From: Planctomycetaceae bacterium
GTDB lineage: Bacteria > Planctomycetota > Planctomycetia > Pirellulales > Pirellulaceae
DNA length: 64,000 bases
Direction of reading: 5' to 3'
NCBI GenBank assembly: GCA_020638975.1
Contig: JACKHN010000026.1
Coordinates: forward strand, 1-64,000
A program made the translations under genes and the position numbers. The stretch's first letter is position 1; every line of letters begins with the position of its first letter. This document shows positions 16,258 to 25,040 of the stretch, piece after piece. The notes beneath the pieces were generated by a model. The model did no database searches, was not told the DNA's origin, and saw nothing but the letters and a program-made list of their open reading frames with translations.

Positions 16258-16344
16258 TCCGACTCGATTAAAATCTACGTCTTTGCGACGCAAATTATCT
16301 CTACGATCTACATTCGCTTTGATCTGCAACTAGGAGTTTGTCCT

Positions 16345-17472
16345 ATGAACCCACCATTCACTTCGTCAGTCTTTTACACACATAAGCCCCAGACGATCGA
16401 GATACTACTGTTCTTAGTTGGCATTCTTGGGTTTCAAGGTCTTGCCAACGCACAACAAACGGTTCCACCCGAGAAAGTGTTCGGGCGCCAAGCCTGCCAA
16501 GTGTGTCATGCATCGGAAGCGGCTGCCTGGGAACAATCTTCCCATAACAAAAAGGCCTGGAGTCTGCTCGATCATCCCAAGGCGGCTGGCTTTGCCAAGG
16601 CGCTCGGCGTGACCGACATCAAAGGCGAATCGCTGTGCACGCAGTGTCATGGGACGCAGCAAAAGAAAGCGGACAAGCTGACGATCGCCGAAGGGAATTC
16701 GTGCGAGTCCTGTCACGGTGGAGCGGGCGGAACTGACGGTTGGTTGTTTAAGCATTTCGATTTCGGAAGCGGTCGTCGACCAACAAACAGCAGCAAGATT
16801 GACGAATTCCTTGCGGATCGAGCTAAGGAAACTCCTGAGCATCGTGCGGCTCGCGACGCAGCCGTCAAAGCGACGGGAATGAATCGCTCTGCCGACGCAT
16901 TCGAGTTGGCTAGCAACTGCCTACAGTGCCATCTTGTCCCGAATGAGAAGTTGGTCGAAGCCGGACATCCAATGAGTACTCGCTTCGAGTTCGTGGAATG
17001 GGCTCAAGGCGAAGTGCGACATAACTTCCTGCTTGATGCCAAGAAGAATGCGGAAGTCCCAACGAATTGGACCGATCGGAATCCAGGCGGAACTGCCGAG
17101 GGCCGCAAGCGGCTGATGTTCGTCGCCGGACAACTCGCTGACCTGGAAGTCAGCTTACGAAATCGAGCCAAGGTCACAGAAACGAAGCGAGGGTCGCTGG
17201 GTGACGAAGCGAACGATCGCATTCTCGACCTGCAAGAGGAACTGGCGAAATACGGAATCGACGAGTTAAAGCCCGTCCTCGCTGCGATCGCCGGAATTGA
17301 TAAGAGTTCGCTCAAAGAAGTCACGGTCAGCGATCAGGCATCGTATACGAAAGCGGCAGATGCTGTCGCTGCCGCGGCGAAAAGCTTTGTGGCAACCCAT
17401 ATCGATGGAAGCAAACTACCAGATTCCATCGATATACCCAGCAAGGCGAAGGGTGAGGTGTTCCAGCCTTAA
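16345..17472 (+). CDS. Tetraheme c-type cytochrome (cytochrome c554-like)
   Basis: The 375-residue protein has a signal/anchor segment (residues 17-36, ending LANAQQ). Four CxxCH heme sites lie in the first 200 residues: CQVCH (51), CTQCH (98), CESCH (120) and CLQCH (192). The spacing and the pattern heme/pair/GGAGGTDGW/heme resemble the cytochrome c554 family of multiheme proteins. The C-terminal 170 residues carry no heme and look helical. RHNFLLDAKKNAEVP is conserved with the next gene, as is a GRKRLMFVAGQLADLEVSLR block. Periplasmic electron carrier is the natural reading; the terminal acceptor is unknown. It is a paralogue of the following gene and only 87 bp downstream of the reductase gene. 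Confidence 0.88.
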   Translation: MNPPFTSSVFYTHKPQTIEILLFLVGILGFQGLANAQQTVPPEKVFGRQACQVCHASEAAAWEQSSHNKKAWSLLDHPKAAGFAKALGVTDIKGESLCTQCHGTQQKKADKLTIAEGNSCESCHGGAGGTDGWLFKHFDFGSGRRPTNSSKIDEFLADRAKETPEHRAARDAAVKATGMNRSADAFELASNCLQCHLVPNEKLVEAGHPMSTRFEFVEWAQGEVRHNFLLDAKKNAEVPTNWTDRNPGGTAEGRKRLMFVAGQLADLEVSLRNRAKVTETKRGSLGDEANDRILDLQEELAKYGIDELKPVLAAIAGIDKSSLKEVTVSDQASYTKAADAVAAAAKSFVATHIDGSKLPDSIDIPSKAKGEVFQP

Positions 17473-17577
17473 AGATGGCGACTCGGTAAGAGTCTACCGA
17501 CGTCCCAGAAGACTTCGGAAGTCTTCCGTGGACTTTGGCTTGTTCGCCCCATAGCGAGATCAGAAAGGATTAACATC

Positions 17578-18738
17578 TTGTCAGCAGGCTTTCCCGGTGA
17601 AGCGTTTAAGCAACCGCTGACCCTCATCGTTTTGTTTGGACTGGTCGCTAGTCAAGAGCAACGTTCATCCGTTGCCCAAGAGCTCGTCGTACCGGCAGAA
17701 ACGGTCACCGCGTCGACGTTTGATGCATCGCGCATTGAAGGGCACGCCAAATGCGTTGACTGCCATGCACAGGAAATCAAAGCGTGGCGAGCGTCCAAGC
17801 ACGCGACGCGGGCGTTCGATCTGTTGCGAACAGCGCCAACTTCTATCGAGTATGCAAAGAAACTTGGCATACGCCCTACAGACATTGCTCGTAATTCGCT
17901 CTGTACGACTTGTCATGCGACGCAGCAACGTGATGACGCCGGTCGATTACGCGTTCTAAGTGGTGTTTCGTGTGAAGCGTGCCACAACGGCTCGGGAGGT
18001 GAAGATGGCTGGCTGAACGCGCATGCGGCTTACGGACCTCGCGGCACGAGACGCGAAGAAGAATCGGTCGATCATTATGCTCGGCGTACGGCGACGTGCG
18101 AGAAGGCCGGTCAGTTCCGATCCGCCAACGCCTATCAATTGGTAAAGCGTTGCTTCGAGTGCCACGTTGTTGGCAACGAAGCCTTAGCAGAAGCCGGTCA
18201 CGATCACGGTGACGGCTTCGAGTTCGTAACGAAAGCACTAGGCGAGGTGCGTCATAACTTCTTCCTTGATCGCCAATCAAACGCCGAAGTCGCGACGCTT
18301 TGGACCGACTCGTTACACCACGGATCAGGGCGAAACGCTGCGGGACGCAAACGAGTGTTGTTCGTGCTCGGACAACTCGTAGATCTCGAGATCAGCTTGC
18401 GAAACTTGGCAACGGCAACCGACGAGAATGATTTCTCCGATCTTATGATCGAACGAATCGAAGACGCCTGGGGACTCCTGGTCGAGGATCTACTTGAAGA
18501 GTTGACGGAGACAGCCCTCCCCGAGGTCGAGGAAGCCACAAAAGCGGTTGAACCCATCCTTGAAAAACTTGACGACGACGGCTTTGCCCCGGCCGACGCG
18601 AAGCTCTATTTGGCGGCGGCAACGATCGTTGGCAAGGCCGCCAAGCAATTTGCGACACGAAACGGCAATGATTTGAAGGAGCTTGACGACTTGGATCTCC
18701 TCCCAGAAGGCCCCTTCGAGGGCGTTGTTCAGCCTTAG
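17578..18738 (+). CDS. Tetraheme c-type cytochrome, paralogue of the preceding gene
   Basis: The 386-residue protein is read from a TTG start with GAAAGGA upstream; no ATG or GTG gives a full signal segment. Heme sites are CVDCH (59), CTTCH (109), CEACH (132) and CFECH (192), a near-identical arrangement to its upstream neighbour. Shared blocks include LGEVRHNFFLDRQSNAEV and GRKRVLFVLGQLVDLEISLR. The two therefore arose by tandem duplication and then diverged, especially in the acidic C-terminal half (for example DAWGLLVEDLLEELTE). One may serve as an alternative or serial electron carrier to the other. A long inverted repeat follows the stop codon. Confidence 0.86.
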   Translation: MSAGFPGEAFKQPLTLIVLFGLVASQEQRSSVAQELVVPAETVTASTFDASRIEGHAKCVDCHAQEIKAWRASKHATRAFDLLRTAPTSIEYAKKLGIRPTDIARNSLCTTCHATQQRDDAGRLRVLSGVSCEACHNGSGGEDGWLNAHAAYGPRGTRREEESVDHYARRTATCEKAGQFRSANAYQLVKRCFECHVVGNEALAEAGHDHGDGFEFVTKALGEVRHNFFLDRQSNAEVATLWTDSLHHGSGRNAAGRKRVLFVLGQLVDLEISLRNLATATDENDFSDLMIERIEDAWGLLVEDLLEELTETALPEVEEATKAVEPILEKLDDDGFAPADAKLYLAAATIVGKAAKQFATRNGNDLKELDDLDLLPEGPFEGVVQP

Positions 18739-18758
18739 AATCGAACTACGATAGAGGT

Positions 18759-18831
18759 GGGCCGGAACAAGCTTCGCAGTTCCGGCGACTCCCTCGTGGA
18801 TGCCGGGACTGCGAAGCTCGTTCCGGCCTAC
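18759..18831. repeat. Intergenic inverted repeat D (REP-like)
   Basis: Two arms of about 27 bp (left from about 18760, right ending about 18830) pair with two mismatches. The arms read GGCCGGAACAAGCTTCGCAG and its near-complement, and the loop is about 17 bases. The repeat fills the gap between the second tetraheme gene and the cyclic-nucleotide-binding gene. Coordinates may be off by one base. Confidence 0.7.
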
Positions 18832-18848
18832 TCTTGCTCAAGACAACG

Positions 18849-20570
18849 ATGCCCACCTTTGAATCGATCCAGCGACCTGAACGATGGGCCGTCCCCTTCT
18901 CGCCCGAAATGACGGACGCCGACGTTGATCGATTGCTAACGATCGAACCCTTCGCTTCGCTTGATCCGACGCGATTTCGCGGCAAAGTCACCTTGCGAGG
19001 AATTCTGAAGAATGACACGCGGCTTGTTCGATGTCAGGCAGGTGATATCGTCGTGCGGCAAGGTGACTGGGGCAATTCGGCATTCCTGGTCATTAGCGGC
19101 AACGTTCGTGTTGAATTGGGGTCAGCGGCTAGTTTGCCAAGTGAAATCCTGGGGAGGCAATCGGTTCCGCGCAAGAGTTTGTTCCAGAGCATTGCGCAAC
19201 TTTGGAAGAAGTCGTCCGAACCCGAGGTGCGCGATGTGGCTGCCTATCGCGACGACCCTCGCATCGGCACACGCGGGACAGGCGAGCAAACGCGAATCTA
19301 CCTGCAAGACGTCTCGACGGTACTCAGCAAATACAAAACGGCAACAATCGAAGCCGGGCAGTTCTTTGGCGAGAGCGCGGCTCTCGGGCGCACGCCGCGC
19401 CAAGCGACCGTATTCGCCGAACGCTCGACGCAGCTTTTAGAAATTCGCTGGCAAGGCTTGCGAGATTTAATGCGGCGCGATGACGGTTTACAGAAGCACA
19501 TCGACACAGTATTTCGTGACCGTGCGCTCAAATGGTTCTTGCTCAACACGCCGATTTTCTCTCACCTCGGGTCGGAGGACATCAACGAATTGGTCGCCCA
19601 GGCGACATTCGAGACGCATGGCCAATACGATTGGGCCGGCAGTTTCAAGCGACTTGCGAAGGAAGGTATCGACACGGACTTGCAGCATGAACCGTTGATC
19701 GCCGAAGAAGGAAACCATCCGAACGGTGTTGTGATTGTGCGGAGCGGCTTGGCTCGACTAAGCCGCAGGCACGAACACGGTCATCGGACGACGGGCTATC
19801 TCACGCCGGGCCAGATCTATGGATTGGATGAGATTATCGACGGATGGCTCGGCAAGACGCCTAAGCCGTTGACGAGTTCGTTGCGTGCGATTGGCATCGC
19901 CAACGTCGTGACGATTCCGACGCGGTTGATCGAGAAACTGCTGCTTGAGAAAGCTGACCGGCGCAACCTACTCGGGCGAGGTTCCTCGCCAACCGACCCG
20001 CTCGCAAACCGGCCCAAGATCGACACAACTCGGATTAACTCGGACTTCGTCGAGTTCTTGGTCGAGAATCGCTACGTCAATGGCACCGCCACGATGTTGA
20101 TCGACATGGACCGTTGCACGCGATGTGATGACTGTGTCCGAGCGTGTGCCGACACACACGACAACAATCCCCGCTTCCTGCGCCGCGGTCCCATTCAGAA
20201 CAACATCATGGTGGCGCACGCGTGCATGCACTGCGAAGATCCGGTGTGTATGATCGAGTGTCCGACCGGCGCTATCCATCGTCAGACGGAAGGCGGTCAG
20301 GTGGTGATCAACGACCAGACGTGTATCGGTTGCAGCGCGTGTGCGAATAATTGTCTTTACAACGCGATTCGAATGGTGGAAGTGCGACATCAAGATGGCG
20401 ACTTTATTCGTGATGATCAGAAACACGCGCCGATCGTAAAAGCCACAAAGTGCGACCTTTGTTCGGATCAACTGGGCGGACCCGCCTGCCAACGGGCGTG
20501 CCCCCATGACGCCTTGATTCGTATGGATATGCGCGACGTGAAGCAGCTGACCGACTGGTATACTCGATAA
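18849..20570 (+). CDS. Cyclic-nucleotide-binding domain protein fused to four-cluster ferredoxin
   Basis: The 573-residue protein (ATG chosen over an in-frame TTG five codons upstream) has no signal peptide. The first CNBD (about residues 35-215) ends in a protein-kinase-A-like phosphate-binding cassette, FFGESAALGRTPRQATV (172-188), with Glu174 and Arg184 in place; an insert of about 70 residues interrupts its beta-roll. A second, degenerate CNBD-like roll spans about 230-365. The C-terminal 155 residues are a DmsB/HybA/NrfC-type ferredoxin with 16 Cys in four groups: C423/426/429/433, C459/462/467/471, C492/495/498/502 and C535/538/547/551. No DNA-binding domain is present. The protein is thus an electron-transfer subunit that may be switched by cAMP or cGMP, working in the cytoplasm against the membrane subunit encoded 27 bp downstream. 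Confidence 0.87.
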   Translation: MPTFESIQRPERWAVPFSPEMTDADVDRLLTIEPFASLDPTRFRGKVTLRGILKNDTRLVRCQAGDIVVRQGDWGNSAFLVISGNVRVELGSAASLPSEILGRQSVPRKSLFQSIAQLWKKSSEPEVRDVAAYRDDPRIGTRGTGEQTRIYLQDVSTVLSKYKTATIEAGQFFGESAALGRTPRQATVFAERSTQLLEIRWQGLRDLMRRDDGLQKHIDTVFRDRALKWFLLNTPIFSHLGSEDINELVAQATFETHGQYDWAGSFKRLAKEGIDTDLQHEPLIAEEGNHPNGVVIVRSGLARLSRRHEHGHRTTGYLTPGQIYGLDEIIDGWLGKTPKPLTSSLRAIGIANVVTIPTRLIEKLLLEKADRRNLLGRGSSPTDPLANRPKIDTTRINSDFVEFLVENRYVNGTATMLIDMDRCTRCDDCVRACADTHDNNPRFLRRGPIQNNIMVAHACMHCEDPVCMIECPTGAIHRQTEGGQVVINDQTCIGCSACANNCLYNAIRMVEVRHQDGDFIRDDQKHAPIVKATKCDLCSDQLGGPACQRACPHDALIRMDMRDVKQLTDWYTR

Positions 20571-20597
20571 CTCAAGCAAGAACCGAAGCCAGCCGGA

Positions 20598-21422
20598 ATG
20601 AACACGCTCGCCGCTCGTCGAACTCGCAACCTAGGAATGACGGTCGTCGCTGCGCTGCTAATTCTCTGGTTGAGCGACGTCATGACGACCGCTCTTCAAG
20701 ATACATCGCGAATGAGCGGCTGGGGTCTGCTTGCGATGATCGGATTCTTGGCTGCCTACAACTTGCGTAAGAAACTGGCTTTGCTGCCGCTTGGAAGTTC
20801 CGCAAGTTGGTTGCAACTTCACATCTACATCGCACTCCTGACAGCTGTTGTCTTTGGCGTTCATCTCAACTGGAAAATGCCGAATGGACTTGTTGAATCG
20901 ATTCTAGCTCTACTCTACTTGCTGGTGTTCGCGAGCGGTGTTGTCGGATTGTTCCTGTCGCGATCCTTGGCAAAACGTCTGACAACTCGCGGTGAGGAAG
21001 TTCTATTCGAGCGAATTCCGGTTTATCGCAAACGCATCCAAGCGGAAGTCGAAGCAATCGTTTTTTCGGGATTGGAAGAATCCGAATCGACTGCGGTCGC
21101 CCAGTTCTATGCTGATCGCCTGCGGGAATTCTTTTTGCAAACGAGGAACTTTTGGCAGCACCTCGTCCAATCGAATCGGTTTCGTTTTGGCCTCCTGAAA
21201 GAAATGCAGGCGTATGGTCGTTATCTGGACGAGTCAGAGCGAGCAATGATGACGCGACTGGTCACCTGCGTCGAAGCGAAGGACGATCTGGATTATCAGT
21301 TCTCGCTGCAAGCGACGCTGAAGTATTGGCTGTTCATTCACGTTCCGCTGACCTACGCATTGTTGGTGTTTGCGGCATTACATCTTCTGCTGGTGTCGGC
21401 ATTCTCGGGAGGCGTTTCGTGA
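20598..21422 (+). CDS. Four-histidine membrane cytochrome b candidate
   Basis: The 274-residue integral membrane protein has about five transmembrane helices: 12-30, 42-57, 70-92, 100-118 and 243-268. Two helices each carry two His residues 14 apart: H75/H89 and H248/H262. That spacing fits two stacked b-type hemes bridging the helices, as in NarI-, HupC- or ferric-reductase-like cytochromes; I cannot assign a named family. A cytoplasmic helical region of about 120 residues separates helices 4 and 5. The position between a cytoplasmic four-cluster ferredoxin and a periplasmic decaheme protein makes it the likely trans-membrane electron conduit. Its stop codon overlaps the GTG start of the next gene (GTGA). 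Confidence 0.75.
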   Translation: MNTLAARRTRNLGMTVVAALLILWLSDVMTTALQDTSRMSGWGLLAMIGFLAAYNLRKKLALLPLGSSASWLQLHIYIALLTAVVFGVHLNWKMPNGLVESILALLYLLVFASGVVGLFLSRSLAKRLTTRGEEVLFERIPVYRKRIQAEVEAIVFSGLEESESTAVAQFYADRLREFFLQTRNFWQHLVQSNRFRFGLLKEMQAYGRYLDESERAMMTRLVTCVEAKDDLDYQFSLQATLKYWLFIHVPLTYALLVFAALHLLLVSAFSGGVS

Positions 21423-23530
21423 GCGAAGGACCTTCCCACGCATCCAGCTTTGACGAGAACGATTACTCTCGCCCGAACCAACCTTGGCAATGTGGTTGGG
21501 CGGCGGAAGGCCACGCCTGTCCTCTGGGGCCTACGAAATGGGGGCTCTGTCGTTCGGCTCACGAGTGTACGCCCTATAAGAACGGCGACACTTGGTTCTG
21601 TGCCAGAACCAAAGCTCATGGCGGAACGTGCGACGAGGGGCCGTTGCCCGATGGTACGTGCTGCAAGCAGATTCAGAAATGCCAACCGACGCGAAGCGTC
21701 TTGTCTCGCCGGGGAGTCGTTTCATTTACGGTCTTCGCGTCCGCGATCGCACTGGCGTTCATCATTCTTGGTTCCCCGAATCGACAGAATCTCGTGTCGC
21801 CAGGTGATTTGACTTCACAGCACAGTCAAGTCATTGACCGGTGCGAGGATTGCCACGCAGCGGCTGCCGGCGGGCTGAGTGATTGGACTCACGCTTCATT
21901 CGATGCCACGGTAACACAGCGTCAAAGCGACCTGTGCCTTCAGTGCCACGCCGAACTTGGCCCGAACGCTAAACAGCCTCACGGTCGGAACCCTGAACTA
22001 CTTGTAGAACTCACGCGTCAACAGGTCGAGCGATTGACCAGCGAGAGGCAACGAACGGATGGTGAACTAGTTGTTGCAAAAACAATGTTGCCACAGTCTC
22101 ACGACGCATTGTCATGCGCGACGTGCCATCGCGAACACCGCGGCAATAATGCGGATTTGACGCGGCTGACGAACCAACAGTGTCAGGTTTGTCATGTCGA
22201 CGCATTCCATAGCTTCAGCGACGGGCATCCGGAATTCACGACCTACCCGCACGAACGCCGAACGAGATTGTACTTCGACCACGTGTCGCATTTCGGCAAG
22301 CACTTTGCTGTTGGTGAGTCGGGGCGTGATCGAAAGTGCAACGACTGCCATCAACCAGATGTCGCGGGACGATATATGCTCGTGAAACCGTTTGAGTTGA
22401 CGTGCGCGGAATGTCACTCGCACCAAATTCACGATGACACAACGCTCGGCATCGCCGTCGTTGCGATTCCATCACTCGATGTCGAGTCGCTACGGAACAA
22501 CGCACGCGAGATTGGCCAATGGCCAAGTGAGTATCCGTTTCACGTCGAAGCAACGGGCACCGTCTCGCCGATCCTACGGATCTTACTTCATTCGTACGAA
22601 GGCTACGCTGCCATCGAGGAGACATTGTCCGGCGTTGACGTGAGTGATTTGCGAGACGCTGACTCGCCGCAACTCCTGGCCGCCGAATCGCTCGTCTGGT
22701 TCATCAAAGGAGCGTTGTACGACATTGTTCAGAGCGGACACCCGGAAATCCATCGCCGGCTAACGACGGTGCTCGGCACGAACGTTTCCGCGCAACAGAT
22801 CACCATGCTTGCCAATTCCTATCCGCTCAACATGACGATCGAAATGCAGCAGGAGTGGTTTTCAAGCCTGCGGGACGAAGTTGAATCCAAGCGTTCCGGT
22901 AACGCGTTCGCACATCAAACGGAAGACGCCCCAGCCGATCCCGGCCTCGCGATACAAGTCGAACGACGTGAAAGTGACATGGTCGCCAGCGGTTGGTATC
23001 TGCACGGATCCAGCTTGTCGCTTCGCTATCGTGCGAACGGCCACGCTGATCCTCTCTTAAAGACGTTGCTCGATGTGGGATCAGTCGGAATCGGCAATCG
23101 ATCGGATGCCCTTTCTCCTCAGGAGACGCTGCATGCCCTTTTTGATCAGGTCGCTTCTCCCTTCGCGGCAGGACGCTGTACGAAGTGTCACAGTGTCGAG
23201 CGGGGGCAGGACGGTCGAGCGCATGTCAATTGGCTAGCGTATCGCCGACCGTTAAGTGAGCACCGCTTTACAGGTTTTAGCCACGCGCCGCATGTCACTC
23301 TTCTGCGTGAGGAAGCCTGCGCCGAGTGTCACTCTTTTAACAAAGCGCCTGGCGACGTCGCCTCTCTCTTCCGTCCCGAGTTCGTCACCAGCAACTGGCT
23401 GCCCGCAACGAATCCGCATGACTTTACGAGCGACTTCGAGCCGATGTCGCGAGCGAGTTGTGCCAAGTGCCACAGCAACGACTCAGGACGAGATCGCTGC
23501 CTGACTTGCCATAACTACCACGTACGCTAA
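21419..23530 (+). CDS. Membrane-anchored decaheme c-type cytochrome with Cys-rich cytoplasmic head
   Basis: The 703-residue protein is read from a GTG that overlaps the upstream stop by 4 bp; the longer open frame upstream overlaps the cytochrome b gene and is rejected. Residues 1-90 hold nine Cys (25, 34, 44, 50, 61, 71, 81, 82, 88) in a spacing unlike CxxCH, possibly a metal or Fe-S site. A single transmembrane helix follows (99-118, preceded by Arg-Arg, so the rest lies outside). Ten CxxCH motifs are present: at 142, 173, 233, 255, 307 and 329, then four in the last 120 residues (CTKCH, CAECH, CAKCH, CLTCH). A heme-free helical domain of about 250 residues separates the two heme groups. 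It would carry electrons through the periplasm, as the last gene of the cluster. Confidence 0.87.
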   Translation: MSEGPSHASSFDENDYSRPNQPWQCGWAAEGHACPLGPTKWGLCRSAHECTPYKNGDTWFCARTKAHGGTCDEGPLPDGTCCKQIQKCQPTRSVLSRRGVVSFTVFASAIALAFIILGSPNRQNLVSPGDLTSQHSQVIDRCEDCHAAAAGGLSDWTHASFDATVTQRQSDLCLQCHAELGPNAKQPHGRNPELLVELTRQQVERLTSERQRTDGELVVAKTMLPQSHDALSCATCHREHRGNNADLTRLTNQQCQVCHVDAFHSFSDGHPEFTTYPHERRTRLYFDHVSHFGKHFAVGESGRDRKCNDCHQPDVAGRYMLVKPFELTCAECHSHQIHDDTTLGIAVVAIPSLDVESLRNNAREIGQWPSEYPFHVEATGTVSPILRILLHSYEGYAAIEETLSGVDVSDLRDADSPQLLAAESLVWFIKGALYDIVQSGHPEIHRRLTTVLGTNVSAQQITMLANSYPLNMTIEMQQEWFSSLRDEVESKRSGNAFAHQTEDAPADPGLAIQVERRESDMVASGWYLHGSSLSLRYRANGHADPLLKTLLDVGSVGIGNRSDALSPQETLHALFDQVASPFAAGRCTKCHSVERGQDGRAHVNWLAYRRPLSEHRFTGFSHAPHVTLLREEACAECHSFNKAPGDVASLFRPEFVTSNWLPATNPHDFTSDFEPMSRASCAKCHSNDSGRDRCLTCHNYHVR

Positions 23531-23549
23531 CGCAATCAAACACAGCGGA

Positions 23550-24995
23550 TCAGTCGGTTTGCTTTTTAGTGCCTTGCTTCCGGTTTGCTTTTTCGTTCTT
23601 CGAGCCTTGATCGCGTGGCAATTCGGCGACGTTGTTCCGCGGTGTCCATTTCGCCAATCCTGATTTCACTACCGACAGAGTCTCGTCGCCGGCCATGTTG
23701 GTCCACTCGTAGGGGTCGGTGTCGTGGTTGTACAGTTCTTCGCCACCGTCCGCGTAATGAATGTAGCGCCATGTTTCACTGCGAAAGCTGTGATTGTTGC
23801 GGTGAAAGGTAGTAATCGCCGGTTGGTCCCAGGCGGCATTTACATCTGCCAGCAGAGAGCGGATGCTGGGGCCTTCGACGTGCGAAGGAATCGCGATGCC
23901 AGCTAGATCGCAAAGCGTTGGGTAAATCGTCATGTGATCCACGGGACGCTCGCAGACCGTGCCTGCTTTCGTCAGCCCGGGCGCAATCCAAATCAGCGGC
24001 GTGCGAGCCGCTTCCTCCCACAACGCAAACTTACGCCAGTGATGCTTCTCGCCCAAGTGCCAACCGTGGTCTCCCCACAGCACAACCACGGTATTGTCGC
24101 GGTAGGCCGAGTCGTTCAAGCCGTCGATCAATCGCCCAACTTGCGCGTCACAAAAAGCGATCGTCGCGAGATAGGCCTGAACGGCTTCTTTCCAGCGACC
24201 CGACTTAAGCATCTGCGCGTGGTCACCATCGGGCCGCGCCATCTTGATGCCGGCTTCCGGGACGTCGTTCAAGTCATCTTTGCGATACGGCGGTAACTCG
24301 ATCGTGTCGAGTGGGAACATATCGAAGTACTTTTTCGGAACACTGAACGGCATGTGGGGCTTGACCAGTCCAATTGCCAGGAAGAACGGCTTGTCGTGCT
24401 TAGCCTCTAGTTGTTCAAGCCCATAACTGACAACTTTGTAGTCAGGCATGTCTTCATCCGGATTTACTAACGGTCCGAATTTGATCCCACCGACGCCGTC
24501 GTTTTTTGCCGATTCATGCAACTCCAGCTTGCTGCCGCCCGATTTGTCAAAGTACTCAGTCCATTCTCCATCGCGATGCACGCTGCTGTGATAGATCTTG
24601 CCCGCGCCAAAGACGTTGTAGCCAGCATTGAGAAACTGTGTCGTCAGCGTCTTGTCCTTGCCAATGACCGGCTTCCAATCTTGCCCGTTGTCGTAGACAC
24701 CAGTTGTTCCTGGTCGCATTCCCGACATCAGGGCGGCGCGAGACGGATTGCAAACAGGCGCCGCACAGTTCGCTCGCGTGAAGGTGACGCCCATCGCAGC
24801 AACTCGGTCCATATGTGGAGTTCGAGTTTGCAGATTCCGACCGAGATGGCCGACCCAATGATTCAAATCGTCAATGGCGATGAAGAGCACGTTCGGCTTG
24901 CGAGCGACTGCCGGGTCTTCCGCCGCGGCGCGAGCGATTGGGGCAATCACGAGAGCGAGCAACAGAAACACACGGATTGCTGGCATCAATGGCAT
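23550..24995 (-). CDS. Type I sulfatase, iduronate-2-sulfatase-like
   Basis: The 481-residue exported sulfatase has a signal peptide (residues 5-25, ending ARAAAED). The metal-binding start is NVLFIAIDDLNHWVGHLG, and the formylglycine site is C82-N-P-S-R. The N-terminal LNHWVG and CAAPVCNPSR pattern, the GYNVFGAGKIYH segment, KPFFLAIGLVKPHMPF and VLWGDHGWHLGEKHHW are typical of the iduronate-2-sulfatase-like subgroup. A basic tail (GSKNEKANRKQGTKKQ) closes the protein. It is the second gene of a sulfatase pair, 45 bp downstream of its neighbour, so the two are probably co-transcribed. It ends 19 bp from the convergent decaheme gene. The sugar specificity cannot be told from the sequence. Confidence 0.92.
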   Translation of the reverse strand: MPLMPAIRVFLLLALVIAPIARAAAEDPAVARKPNVLFIAIDDLNHWVGHLGRNLQTRTPHMDRVAAMGVTFTRANCAAPVCNPSRAALMSGMRPGTTGVYDNGQDWKPVIGKDKTLTTQFLNAGYNVFGAGKIYHSSVHRDGEWTEYFDKSGGSKLELHESAKNDGVGGIKFGPLVNPDEDMPDYKVVSYGLEQLEAKHDKPFFLAIGLVKPHMPFSVPKKYFDMFPLDTIELPPYRKDDLNDVPEAGIKMARPDGDHAQMLKSGRWKEAVQAYLATIAFCDAQVGRLIDGLNDSAYRDNTVVVLWGDHGWHLGEKHHWRKFALWEEAARTPLIWIAPGLTKAGTVCERPVDHMTIYPTLCDLAGIAIPSHVEGPSIRSLLADVNAAWDQPAITTFHRNNHSFRSETWRYIHYADGGEELYNHDTDPYEWTNMAGDETLSVVKSGLAKWTPRNNVAELPRDQGSKNEKANRKQGTKKQTD

Positions 24996-25040
24996 CCTTA
25001 GTAATAGGTTGTTTGGCGGTGGAGCGTTGCCAGGGAGAAG

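Noticed and set aside
18849..20570. Crp/Fnr transcription factor
   Set aside because: The CNBD part is Crp-like but there is no helix-turn-helix; the C-terminus is a ferredoxin.
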